Shown here piece after piece: positions 24,979-37,628 of a DNA stretch of 64,000 nucleotides. Source of the stretch: Odiellus spinosus (lineage: Eukaryota; Arthropoda; Arachnida; Opiliones; Phalangiidae); NCBI GenBank assembly GCA_963920705.1, contig CAWUCO010000219.1, positions 806,001-870,000 on the forward strand, read 5' to 3'. The translations under genes were made by a program, and so were the position numbers. The first letter of the stretch is position 1; each line of letters opens with the position of its first letter. The notes under the pieces were generated by a model. That model was not told the origin of the DNA. It was given only the letters and a program-made list of their open reading frames with translations, and made no database searches.

Positions 24979-25806
24979 GGATGTATACTTGTGAAATTTT
25001 TGGATCTATACTTGGGAAATTTTTGGATCTATACTTGGGAAATTTTTCGTACTATACTTGGGAAATTTTTGGATCTATTCTTGGGAAATTTTTGGATCTA
25101 TACTTGGGAAATTTTTGAATCTATACTTGGCAAATTTTTCGATCTATACTTGGGAAATTTTTCGATCTATACTTGGAAAATTTTTCGATCTATACTTGGG
25201 AAATTTTTCGATCTATACTTGGGTAATTTTTCGATCTATACTTGGAAAATTTTTGGATCTATACTTGGGAAATTTTTGGATCTATACTTGGGAAATTTTT
25301 CGTACTATATTTGGGAAATTTTTCGATCTATACTTGGGAATTTTTTGGATCTATACTTGGGAAATTTTTGGATCTATACTTGGGAAATTTTTGGATGTAT
25401 ACTTGTGAAATTTTTGGATCTATACTTGGGAAATTTTTGGATCTATACTAGGGAAATTTTTCGTACTATACTTGGGAAATTTTTGGATCTATTCTTGGGA
25501 AATTTTTGGATCTATACTTGGGAAATTTTTGGATCTATACTTGGCAAATTTTTCGATCTATACTTGGGAAATTTTTCGATCTATACTTGGAAAATTTTTC
25601 GATCTATACTTGGGAAATTTTTCGATCTATACTTGGGTAATTTTTCGATCTATACTTGGAAAATTTTTGGATCTATACTTGGGAAATTTTTGGATCTATA
25701 CTTGGGAAATTTTTCGTACTATATTTGGGAAATTTTTCGATCTATACTTGGGAATTTTTTGGATCTATACTTGGGAAATTTTTGGATCTATACTTGGAAA
25801 ATTTTT
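24979..25806 (+). repeat. 414-bp (18-monomer) tandem duplication
   Basis: GGATGTATACTTGTG at 24979 and 25393, each followed by CGTACTATAC, CTATTCTTGGG, a CTTGGCAAAT monomer, GGGTAATTTTT and GGGAATTTTTT. Exactly 18 x 23 bp, with no odd-length monomers. Copies differ at single bases, for example GAATCT against GGATCT before the CTTGGCAAAT member, and CTAGGG near 25450. Confidence 0.85.
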
Positions 25807-25844
25807 CGATCTATACTAGGGAAATTTTTCGATCTATACTTGGG

Positions 25845-27241
25845 AAATTTTTGGATCTATACTTGGGAAATTTTTGTATCTATTCTTGGGAAATTTTTGG
25901 ATCTATACTTGGGAAATTTTTTGATCTATACTTGGGAAATTTTGGATCTATACTTGGGAAATTTTTCGATCTATACTTGGAAAATTTTTCGATCTATTCT
26001 TGGGAAATTTTTGGATCTATACTTGGGAAATTTTTGGATTTATACTTGGGAAATTTTTGGATCTATACTTGGGAAATTTTTGGATCTATACTTGGGAAAT
26101 TTTTCGATCTATACTTGGAAAATTTTTCGATCTATACTAGGGAAATTTTTCGATCTATACTTGGGAAATTTTTGGATCTATACTTGGGAAATTTTTGGAT
26201 CTATACTTGGGAAATTTTTCGATCTATACTTGGGAAATTTTTGGATCTATTCTTGGGAAATTTTGGATCTATACTTGGGAAATTTTTGGATCTATACTTG
26301 GGAAATTTTTGGATCTATACTTGGAAAATTTTTCGATCTATACTAGGGAAATTTTTCGATCTATACTTGGGAAATTTTTGGATCTATACTTGGGAAATTT
26401 TTGGATCTATACTTGGGAAATTTTTGGATCTATACTTGGGAAATTTTTTGTACTATACATGGGAAATTTTTGGATCTATTCTTGGGAAATTTTTGAATCT
26501 ATACTTGGTAAATTTTTCGATCAATACTTGGGAAATTTTTCGATCTATACTTGGAAAATTTTTGAATCTATACTTGGGAAATTTTTGGATCTATACTTGG
26601 GAAATTTTTCGATCTATACTTGGGAAATTTTTTGATCTATACTTGGGAAATTTTGGATCTATACTAGGGAAATTTTTCGATCTATACTTGGAAAATTTTT
26701 CGATCTATGCTTGGGAAATTTTTGGATCTATACTTGGGAAATTTTTGGATTTATACTTGGGAAATTTTTGGATCTATACTTGGGAAATTTTTGGATCTAT
26801 ACTTGGGAAATTTTTGGATCTATACTTGGGAAATTTTTGGATCTATACTTGGGAAATTTTTGGATCGATTCTTGGGAAATTTTTGGATCTATAGTTGGAA
26901 AATTTTTGGATCTATACTTGGGAAATTTTTGGATCTATACTTGGAAAATTTTTCGATCTATACTAGGGAAATTTTTCGATCTATACTTGGGAAATTTTTC
27001 GATCTATACTTGGGAAATTTTTGGATCTATACTTGGAAAATTTTTCGATCTATACTAGGGAAATTTTTCGATCTATACTTGGGAAATTTTTGGATCTATA
27101 CTTGGGAAATTTTTGGATCTATACTTGGGAAATTTTTTGTACTATACATGGGAAATTTTTGGATCTATTCTTGGGAAATTTTTGAATCTATACTTGGTAA
27201 ATTTTTCGATCAATACTTGGGAATTTTTTCGATCTATACTT
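25845..27241 (+). repeat. Superunit copy 3 (partial) of the 4.5-kb-spaced block
   Basis: Matches 21150-22558 at offset 4,683 bp (4,705 before one missing 22-bp monomer). Cassettes at 26450 and 27139 match those at 21767 and 22456; GGATCGATTC is at 26862. A CTATTCTTGGG near 25990 replaces CTATGCTTGGG of the other copy. The match ends when the cassette leads into CTTGGTAAAT and GGATGTATAC at about 27241. Confidence 0.86.
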
Positions 27242-28075
27242 GGTAAATTTTTGGATGTATACTTGGGAAATTTTTCGATCTATACTTGGGAAATTTTTGG
27301 ATGTATACTTGGGAAATTTTTCGATCTATACTTGGGAAATTTTTCGTACTATATTTGGGAAATTTTTCGATCTATACTTGGGAATTTTTTGGATCTATAC
27401 TTGGGAAATTTTTGGATCTATACTTGGAAAATTTTTCGATCTATACTAGGGAAATTTTTGGATCTATACTTGGGAAATTTTTGGATCTATACTTGGGAAA
27501 TTTTTCGATCTATACTTGGGAAATTTTTGGATCTATACTTGGGAAATTTTTTGTACTATACATGGGAAATTTTTGGATCTATTCTTGGGAAATTTTTGAA
27601 TCTATACTTGGTAAATTTTTCGATCAATACTTGGGAATTTTTTCGATCTATACTTGGTAAATTTTTGGATGTATACTTGGGAAATTTTTGGATCTATACT
27701 TGGGAAATTTTTGGATTTATACTTGGGAAATTTTTGGATCTATACTTGGGAAATTTTTGGATCTATACTTGGGAAATTTTTGGATCTATACTTGGGAAAT
27801 TTTTGGATCTATACTTGGAAAATTTTTCGATCTATACTAGGGAAATTTTTGGATCTATACTTGGGAAATTTTTGGATCTATACTTGGGAAATTTTTCGAT
27901 CTATACTTGGGAAATTTTTGGATCTATACTTGGGAAATTTTTTGTACTATACATGGGAAATTTTTGGATCTATTCTTGGGAAATTTTTGAATCTATACTT
28001 GGTAAATTTTTCGATCAATACTTGGGAATTTTTTCGATCTATACTTGGTAAATTTTTGGATGTATACTTGGGAAA
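27139..28075 (+). repeat. GTACTATACATGGG cassette repeated three times at 414 and 391 bp
   Basis: Cassette starts at 27139, 27553 and 27944 (18 and 17 monomers apart). Each reads GTACTATACATGGG, CTATTCTTGGG, GAATCTATACTTGGTAAAT, CGATCAATACTTGGG, a GAATTTTTTCG monomer, CTTGGTAAAT, then GGATGTATAC. The first cycle also contains CGTACTATATTTGGG; the second contains GGATTTATAC. The same cassette head is at 12274, 17296, 17985, 20759, 21767, 22456 and 26450. Confidence 0.87.
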
Positions 28076-28299
28076 TTTTTGGATCTATACTTGGGAAATT
28101 TTTGGATTTATACTTGGGAAATTTTTGGATCTATACTTGGGAAATTTTTGGATCTATACTTGGGAAATTTTTGGATCTATACTTGGGAAATTTTTGGATC
28201 TATACTTGGGAAATTTTTGGATCGATTCTTGGGAAATTTTTGGATCTATAGTTGGGAAATTTTTGGATCTATACTTGTGAAATTTTTGGATCTATACTT

Positions 28300-29400
28300 G
28301 GAAAATTTTTCGATCTATACTAGTGAAATTTTTCGATCTATACTAGGGAAATTTTTGGATCTATACTTGGGAAATTTTTGGATCTATACTTGGGAAATTT
28401 TTCGATCTATACTTGGAAAATTTTTGAATCTATACTTGGGAAATTTTTTGATCTATACTTGGGATATTTTTCGATCTATACTTGGGAAATCTTTTGATCT
28501 ATACTTGGGAAATTTTGGATCTATACTTGGGAAATTTTTCGATCTATACTTGGAAAATTTTTCGATCTATGCTTGGGAAATTTTTGGATCTATACTTGGG
28601 AAATTTTTGGATTTATACTTGGGAAATTTTTGGATCTATTCTTGGGAAATTTTTGGATCTATACTTGGGAAATTTTTCGATCTATACTTGGGAAATCTTT
28701 TGATCTATACTTGGGAAATTTTGGATCTATACTTGGGAAATTTTTCGATCTATACTTGGAAAATTTTTCGATCTATGCTTGGGAAATTTTTGGATCTATA
28801 CTTGGGAAATTTTTCGATCTATACTTGGGAAATCTTTTGATCTATACTTGGGAAATTTTTCGATCTATACTTGGAAAATTTTTCGATCTATGCTTGGGAA
28901 ATTTTTGGATCTATACTTGGGAAATTTTTGGATCTATACTTGGGAAATTTTTGGATCTATACTTGGGAAATTTTTGGATCGATTCTTGGGAAATTTTTGG
29001 ATCTATAGTTGGGAAATTTTTGGATCTATACTTGGGAAATTTTTCGATCTATACTTGGAAAATTTTTCGATCTATACTAGGGAAATTTTTCGATCTATAC
29101 TTGGGAAATTTTTCGATCTATACTAGGGAAATTTTTCGATCTATACTTGGGAAATTTTTCGATCTATACTTGGGAAATTTTTCGATCTATACTTGGGAAA
29201 TTTTTGGATCTATACTTGGGAAATTTTTGGATCTATACTTGGAAAATTTTTCGATCTATACTAGGGAAATTTTTGGATCTATACTTGGGAAATTTTTGGA
29301 TCTATACTTGGGAAATTTTTGGATCTATACTTGGGAAATTTTTGGATCTATACTTGGAAAATTTTTCGATCTATACTAGGGAAATTTTTCGATTTATACT
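28300..29400 (+). repeat. AAATCTTTTGATCT-bearing segment
   Basis: A rare monomer with C inside the T-tract (GGGAAATCTTTTGATCT) occurs at about 28489, 28695 and 28832, and once at 23735. The first two are 206 bp apart (nine monomers minus 1), showing a small tandem duplication. GGATCGATTC with its CTATAG partner is at 28219 and 28976. Satellite only; no gene. Confidence 0.75.
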
Positions 29401-32200
29401 TGGGAAATTTTTCGATCTATGCTTGGGAAATTTTTGGATCTATACTTGGGAAATTTTTGGATGTATACTTGTGAAATTTTTGGATCTATACTTGGGAAAT
29501 TTTTGGATCTATACTTGGGAAATTTTTCGATCTATACTTGGAAAATTTTTCGATCTATACTTGGGAAATTTTTCGATCTATACTTGGGTAATTTTTCGAT
29601 CTATACTTGGGTAATTTTTCGATCTATACTTGGAAAATTTTTGGATCTATACTTGGGAAATTTTTGGATCTATACTTGGGAAATTTTTGGATCTATACTT
29701 GGGAAATTTTTCGTACTATATTTGGGAAATTTTTCGATCTATACTTGGGAATTTTTTGGATCTATACTTGGGAAATTTTTGGATCTATACTTGGAAAATT
29801 TTTCGATCTATACTAGGGAAATTTTTCGATCTATACTTGGGAAATTTTTGGATCTATACTTGGGAAATTTTTGGATCTATACTTGGGAAATTTTTCGATC
29901 TATACTTGGGAAATTTTTGGATCTATTCTTGGGAAATTTTTGGATCTATACTTGGGAAATTTTTGGATCTATACTAGGGAAATTTTTCGATCTATACTTG
30001 GGAAATTTTTCGATCTATACTTGGGAAATTTTTGGATCTATACTTGGGAAATTTTTGGATCTATACTTGGGAAATTTTTCGATCTATACTTGGGAAATTT
30101 TTGGATCTATTCTTGGGAAATTTTGGATCTATACTTGGAAAATTTTTCGATCTATACTAGGGAAATTTTTCGATCTATACTTGGGAAATTTTTGGATCTA
30201 TACTTGGGAAATTTTTGGATCTATACTTGGGAAATTTTTGGATCTATACTTGGGAAATTTTTGGATCTATTCTTGGGAAATTTTTGGATCTATACTTGGG
30301 AAATTTTTGGATCTATACTTGGGAAATTTTTGGATCTATACTTGGAAAATTTTTCGATCTATACTAGGGAAATTTTTCGATCTATACTAGGGAAATTTTT
30401 CGATCTATACTTGGGAAATTTTTCGATCTATACTTGGGAAATTTTTCGATCTATACTTGGGAAATTTTTGGATCTATACTTGGGAAATTTTTGGATCTAT
30501 ACTTGGAAAATTTTTCGATCTATACTAGGGAAATTTTTCGATCTATACTTGGGAAATTTTTGGATCTATACTTGGGAAATTTTTGGATCTATACTTGGGA
30601 AATTTTTGGATCTATACTTGGGAAATTTTTGGATCTATACTTGGGAAATTTTTGGATCTATACTTGGAAAATTTTTCGATCTATACTAGGGAAATTTTTC
30701 GATTTATACTTGGGAAATTTTTCGATCTATACTTGGGAAATTTTTGGATCTATACTTGGGAAATTTTTGGATCTATACTTTGGAAATTTTTCGATCTATA
30801 CTTGGGAAATTTTTCGATCTATACTTGGGAAATTTTTGGATCTATACTTGGGAAATTTTGGATCTATACTTGGGAAAATTTTCGATCTATACTTGGGAAA
30901 TTTTTGGATCTATACTTGGGAAATTTTTGGATCTATACTTGGGAAATTTTTCGATCTATACTTGGGAAATTTTTGGATCTATTCTTGGGAAATTTTGGAT
31001 CTATACTTGGAAAATTTTTCGATCTATACTAGGGAAATTTTTCGATCTATACTTGGGAAATTTTTGGATCTATACTTGGGAAATTTTTGGATCTATACTT
31101 GGGAAATTTTTGGATCTATACTTGGGAAATATTTGGATCTATTCTTGGGAAATTTTTGGATCTATACTTGGGAAATTTTTGGATCTATACTTGGGAAATT
31201 TTTGGATCTATACTTGGAAAATTTTTCGATCTATACTAGGGAAATTTTTCGATCTATACTTGGGAAATTTTTCGATCTATACTTGGGAAATTTTTGGATC
31301 TATACTTGGGAAATTTTTGGATCTATACTTGGGAAATTTTTGGATCTATACTTGGGAAATTTTTGGATCTATACTTGGGAAATTTTTGGATCTATACTTG
31401 AGAAATTTTTGGATCTATTCTTGGGAAATTTTTGGATCTATACTTGGGAAAGTTTTGGATCTATACTTGGGAAATTTTTGGATCTATACTTGGAAAATTT
31501 TTCGATCTATACTAGGGAAATTTTTCGATCTATACTTGGGAAATTTTTCGATCTATACTTGGGAAATTTTTCGATCTATACTTGGGAAATTTTTGGATCT
31601 ATACTTGGGAAATTTTTGGATCTATACTTGGAAAATTTTTCGATCTATACTAGGGAAATTTTTCGATCTATACTTGGGAAATTTTTGGATCTATACTTGG
31701 GAAATTTTTGGATCTATACTTGGGAAATTTTTGGATCTATACTTGGGAAATTTTTGGATCTATTCTTGGGAAATTTTTGGATCAATACTTGGGAAATTTT
31801 TGGATCTATACTTGGGAAATTTTTGGATCTATACTTGGAAAATTTTTCGATCTATACTAGGGAAATTTTTCGATTTATACTTGGGAAATTTTTCGATCTA
31901 TACTTGGGAAATTTTTGGATCTATAATTGAGAAATTTTTGGATCTATACTTTGGAAATTTTTCGATCTATACTTGGGAAATTTTTCGATCTATACTTGGG
32001 AAATTTTTGGATCTATACTTGGGAAATTTTGGATCTATACTTGGGAAAATTTTCGATCTATACTTGGAAAATTTTTCGATCTATACTTGGGAAATTTTTG
32101 GATCTATACTTGGGAAATTTTGGATCTATACATGGGAAATTTTTCGATCTATACTTGGAAAATTTTTCGATCTATGCTTGGGAAATTTTTGGATCTATAC
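29400..32200 (+). repeat. Domain D: mosaic with an 872-bp offset
   Basis: 30040-30430 matches 30912-31300 at offset 872 bp (38 monomers minus 2), anchored by CTATTCTTGGG followed by a 22-bp monomer at 30103 / 30975. Long G-type runs alternate with CTTGGAAAA-CTAGGG pairs roughly every 7-12 monomers. CTATACTTTGGAAAT near 30775 and 31944 is 1,169 bp apart. No single period covers the whole segment. Confidence 0.72.
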
Positions 32201-33643
32201 TTGGGAAATTTTTGGATGTATACTTGTGAAATTTTTGGATCTATACTTGGGAAATTTTTGGATCTATACTTGGGAAATTTTTGGATCTATTCATGGGAAA
32301 TTTTTGGATTTATACTTGGGAAATTTTTCTTACTATACTTGGGAAATTTTTCGATCTATACTTGGAAAATTTTTGGATCTATACTTGGGAAATTTTTCGA
32401 TCTATACTTGGGAAATTTTTCGATCTATACTTGGGAAATTTTTCGATCTATACTTGGGAAATTTTTGAATCTCTACTTGGGAAATTTTTGAATCTCTACT
32501 TGGGAAATTTTTGGACTATACTTGGGAAATTTTTGTATCTATGCTTGGGAAATTTTTGAATCTATACTTGGGAAATTTTTGGATCTATACTTGGGAAATT
32601 TTTGGATCTATACTTGGGAAATTTTTGGATCTATACTTGGGAAATTTTTGGATGTATACTTGGAAAATTTTTGGATCTATACTTGGGAAATTTTTGAATC
32701 TATACTTGGGAAATTTTTGGATCTATACTTGGGAAATTTTTGGATCTATACTTGGGAAATCTTTGGATCTATTCTTGGGAAATTTTTGGATCTATACTTG
32801 GGAAATTTTTGGATCTATACTTGGGAAATTTTTGGATCTATACTTGGAAAATTTTTCGATCTATACTAGGGAAATTTTTCGATCTATACTTGGGAAATTT
32901 TTCGATCTATACTTGGGAAATTTTTGGATCTATACTTGGGAAATTTTTGGATCTATACTTGGGAAATTTTTGGATCTATACTTGGGAAATTTTTGGATCT
33001 ATACTTGGGAAATTTTTGGATCTAAACTTGGGAAATTTTTGGATCTATACTTGAGAAATTTTTGGATCTATTCTTGGGAAATTTTTGGATCTATACTTGG
33101 GAAAGTTTTGGATCTATACTTGGGAAATTTTTGGATCTATACTTGGAAAATTTTTCGATCTATACTAGGGAAATTTTTCGATCTATACTTGGGAAATTTT
33201 TCGATCTATACTTGGGAAATTTTTCGATCTATACTTGGGAAATTTTTGGATCTATACTTGGGAAATTTTTGGATCTATACTTGGAAAATTTTTCGATCTA
33301 TACTAGGGAAATTTTTCGATCTATACTTGGGAAATTTTTGGATCTATACTTGGGAAATTTTTGGATCTATACTTGGGAAATTTTTGGATCTATACTTGGG
33401 AAATTTTTGGATCTATTCTTAGGAAATTTTTGGATCAATACTTGGGAAATTTTTGGATCTATACTTGGGAAATTTTTGGATCTATACTTGGAAAATTTTT
33501 CGATCTATACTAGGGAAATTTTTCGATTTATACTTGGGAAATTTTTCGATCTATACTTGGGAAATTTTTGGATCTATACTTGGGAAATTTTTGGATCTAT
33601 ACTTTGGAAATTTTTCGATCTATACTTGGGAAATTTTGGATCT
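31127..33643 (+). repeat. 1,653-bp-offset duplication crossing the D/E border
   Basis: 31127-31990 matches about 32757-33643 at 1,653 bp, with one monomer fewer at the left edge (1,630 there). Shared rare members are GAGAAATTTTT (31400 / 33053), GGGAAAGTTTTGG (31446 / 33099), CGATTTATAC (31871 / 33524) and CTATACTTTGGAAAT. A stretch of the first E-type monomers (32.2-32.75 kb) lies between the copies, so E-type and D-type blocks are interleaved here. Confidence 0.8.
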
Positions 33644-34234
33644 ATACTAGGGAAATTTTTCGATCTATACTTGGAAAATTTTTCGATCTATGCTTGGGAA
33701 ATTTTTGGATCTATACTTGGGAAATTTTTGGATTTATACTTGGGAAATTTTTGGATCTATACTTGGGAAATTTTTGGATCTATACTTGGGAAATTTTTGG
33801 ATCTATACTTGGGAAATTTTTGGATCTATACTTGGGAAATTTTTGGATCGATTCTTGGGAAATTTTTGGATCTATAGTTGGAAAATTTTTGGATCTATAC
33901 TTGGGAAATTTTTGGATCTATACTTGGAAAATTTTTCGATCTATACTAGGGAAATTTTTCGATCTATACTTGGGAAATTTTTCGATCTATACTTGGGAAA
34001 TTTTTGGATCTATACTTGGAAAATTTTTCGATCTATACTAGGGAAATTTTTCGATCTATACTTGGGAAATTTTTGGATCTATACTTGGGAAATTTTGGAT
34101 CTATACTTGGAAAATTTTTCGATCTATGCTTGGGAAATTTTTGGATCTATACTTGGGAAATTTTTGGATGTATACTTGTGAAATTTTTGGATCTATACTT
34201 GGGAAATTTTTGGATCTATACTTGGGAAATTTTT

Positions 34235-36795
34235 GGATTTATACTTGGGAAATTTTTCTTACTATACTTGGGAAATTTTTCGATCTATACTTGGGAAATT
34301 TTTCGATCTATACTTGGAAAATTTTTCGATCTATACTTGGGAAATTTTTCGATCTATACTTGGGAAATTTTTCGATCTATACTTGGGAAATTTTTCGATC
34401 TATACTTGGGAAATTTTTGAATCTCTACTTGGGAAATTTTTGAATCTCTACTTGGGAAATTTTTGGACTATACTTGGGAAATTTTTGTATCTATGCTTGG
34501 GAAATTTTTGAATCTATACTTGGGAAATTTTTGGATCTATACTTGGGAAATTTTTGGATCTATACTTGGGAAATTTTTGGATCTATACTTGGGAAATTTT
34601 TGGATGTATACTTGGAAAATTTTTGGATCTATACTTGGGAAATTTTTGAATCTATACTTGGGAAATTTTTGGATCTATACTTGGGAAATTTTTGGATGTA
34701 TACTGGGAAATTTTTGGATCTATACTTGGGAAATTTTTCGATCTATACTTGGGAAATTTTTGGATCTATACTTGGGAAATTTTGGATCTATACTTGGGAA
34801 ATTTTTCGATCTATGCTTGGGAAATTTTTGAATCTATACTTGGGAAATTTTTGGATTTATACTTGGAAAATTTTTGGATGTATACTTGGGAAATTTTTGG
34901 ATCTATACTTGGGAAATTTTTCGATCTATACTTGGGAAATTTTTGGATCTATACTTGGGAAATTTTTGGACCTATACTTGGGAAATTTTTGAATCTATAT
35001 CTGGGAAATTTTTGGATCTATACTTGGGAAATTTTGGATCTATACTTGGGAAATTTTTCGATCTATACTTGGAAAATTTTTCGATCTATGCTTGGGAAAT
35101 TTTTGGATCTATACTTGGGAAATTTTTGGATGTATACTTGTGAAATTTTTGGATCTATACTTGGGAAATTTTTGGATCTATACTTGGGAAATTTTTGGAT
35201 CTATTCATGGGAAATTTTTGGATTTATACTTGGGAAATTTTTCTTACTATACTTGGGAAATTTTTCGATCTATACTTGGGAAATTTTTCGATCTATACTT
35301 GGAAAATTTTTGGATCTATACTTGGGAAATTTTTCGATCTATACTTGGGAAATTTTTCGATCTATACTTGGGAAATTTTTCGATCTATACTTGGGAAATT
35401 TTTGAATCTCTACTTGGGAAATTTTTGAATCTCTACTTGGGAAATTTTTGGACTATACTTGGGAAATTTTTGTATCTATGCTTGGGAAATTTTTGAATCT
35501 ATACTTGGGAAATTTTTGGATCTATACTTGGGAAATTTTTGGATCTATACTTGGGAAATTTTTGGATGTATACTTGGAAAATTTTTGGATCTATACTTGG
35601 GAAATTTTTGAATCTATACTTGGGAAATTTTTGGATCTATACTTGGGAAATTTTTGGATGTATACTTGGGAAATTTTTGGATCTATACTTGGGAAATTTT
35701 TCGATCTATACTTGGGAAATTTTTGGATCTATACTTGGGAAATTTTGGATCTATACTTGGGAAATTTTTGGATCTATGCTTGGGAAATTTTTGGATCTAT
35801 ACTTGGGAAATTTTTGGATGTATACTTGTGAAATTTTTGGATCTATACTTGGGAAATTTTTGGATCTATACTTGGGAAATTTTTGGATCTATTCATGGGA
35901 AATTTTTGGATTTATACTTGGGAAATTTTTCTTACTATACTTGGGAAATTTTTCGATCTATACTTGGGAAATTTTTCGATCTATACTTGGAAAATTTTTG
36001 GATCTATACTTGGGAAATTTTTCGATCTATACTTGGGAAATTTTTCGATCTATACTTGGGAAATTTTTGAATCTCTACTTGGGAAATTTTTGAATCTCTA
36101 CTTGGGAAATTTTTGGACTATACTTGGGAAATTTTTGTATCTATGCTTGGGAAATTTTTGAATCTATACTTGGGAAATTTTTGGATCTATACTTGGGAAA
36201 TTTTTGGATCTATACTTGGGAAATTTTTGGATGTATACTTGGAAAATTTTTGGATCTATACTTGGGAAATTTTTGAATCTATACTTGGGAAATTTTTGAA
36301 TCTATACTTGGGAAATTTTTGGATCTATACTTGGGAAATTTTTGGATGTATACTTGGGAAATTTTTGGATCTATACTTGGGAAATTTTTCGATCTATACT
36401 TGGGAAATTTTTGGATCTTTACTTGGAAAATTTTTCGATCTATACTAGGGAAATTTTTGGATCTATACTTGGGAAATTTTTGGATCTATACTTGGGAAAT
36501 TTTTGGATCTATAATTGGGAAATTTTTGGATCTATACTTGGGAAATTTTTGGATCTATACTTGGGAAATTTTTCGATCTATACTTGGGAAATTTTTGGAT
36601 CTATACTTGGGAAATTTTGTATCTATATTTGGGAAATTTTTCGATCTATACTTGGAAAATTTTTCGATCTATGCTTGGGAAATTTTTGGATCTATACTTG
36701 GGAAATTTTTGGATGTATACTTGTGAAATTTTTGGATCTATACTTGGGAAATTTTTGGATCTATACTTGGGAAATTTTTGGATCTATACTTGGGA
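34235..36795 (+). repeat. Domain E 3.4-kb superunit, copy 1
   Basis: Matches 37629-40212 at offset 3,394 bp, with one-monomer excursions (3,417) near 36.1 and 36.7 kb. Contains three GGACTATAC modules spaced 985 and 665 bp. A GGATGTATACTGGG 22-bp monomer near 34692 recurs at 38086. A GAATCTATATCTGGG monomer near 34995 recurs near 38390. Confidence 0.86.
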
Positions 36796-37628
36796 AATTT
36801 TTGGATGTATACTTGGAAAATTTTTGGATCTATACTTGGGAAATTTTTGAATCTATACTTGGGAAATTTTTGGATCTATACTTGGGAAATTTTTGGATGT
36901 ATACTTGGGAAATTTTTGGATCTATACTTGGGAAATTTTTCGATCTATACTTGGGAAATTTTTGGATCTATACTTGGGAAATTTTGGATCTATACTTGGG
37001 AAATTTTTCGATCTATGCTTGGGAAATTTTTGAATCTATACTTGGGAAATTTTTGGATTTATACTTGGAAAATTTTTGGATGTATACTTGGGAAATTTTT
37101 GGATATATACTTGGGAAATTTTTCGATCTATACTTGGGAAATTTTTGGATCTATACTTGGGAAATTTTTGGACCTATACTTGGGAAATTTTTGAATCTAT
37201 ATCTGGGAAATTTTTGGATCTATACTTGGGAAATTTTGGATCTATACTTGGGAAATTTTTCGATCTATACTTGGAAAATTTTTCGATCTATGCTTGGGAA
37301 ATTTTTGGATCTATACTTGGGAAATTTTTGGATGTATACTTGTGAAATTTTTGGATCTATACTTGGGAAATTTTTGGATCTATACATGGGAAATTTTTGG
37401 ATCTATTCATGGGAAATTTTTGGATATATACTTGGGAAATTTTTCTTACTATACTTGGGAAATTTTTCGATCTATACTTGGAAAATTTTTCGATCTATGC
37501 TTGGGAAATTTTTGGATCTATACTTGGGAAATTTTTGGATGTATACTTGTGAAATTTTTGGATCTATACTTGGGAAATTTTTGGATCTATACTTGGGAAA
37601 TTTTTGGATCTATTCATGGGAAATTTTT
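36796..37628 (+). repeat. Spacer between the two 3.4-kb superunit copies
   Basis: Satellite monomers related to 51424-52164 and 56588-57328: GGATGTATAC with CTTGGAAAA, GGATATATAC, GGACCTATAC, GAATCTATATCTGGG near 37200, and two GGATCTATTCATGGG modules near 37403 and 37606. No gene or foreign DNA. Confidence 0.75.

Noticed and set aside
16507-27241. Transposon with repeated GTACTATACATGGG cassette as its terminus
   Set aside because: The cassette is made of ordinary 23-bp monomers with substitutions. There is no non-satellite interior, inverted ends or target-site duplication.
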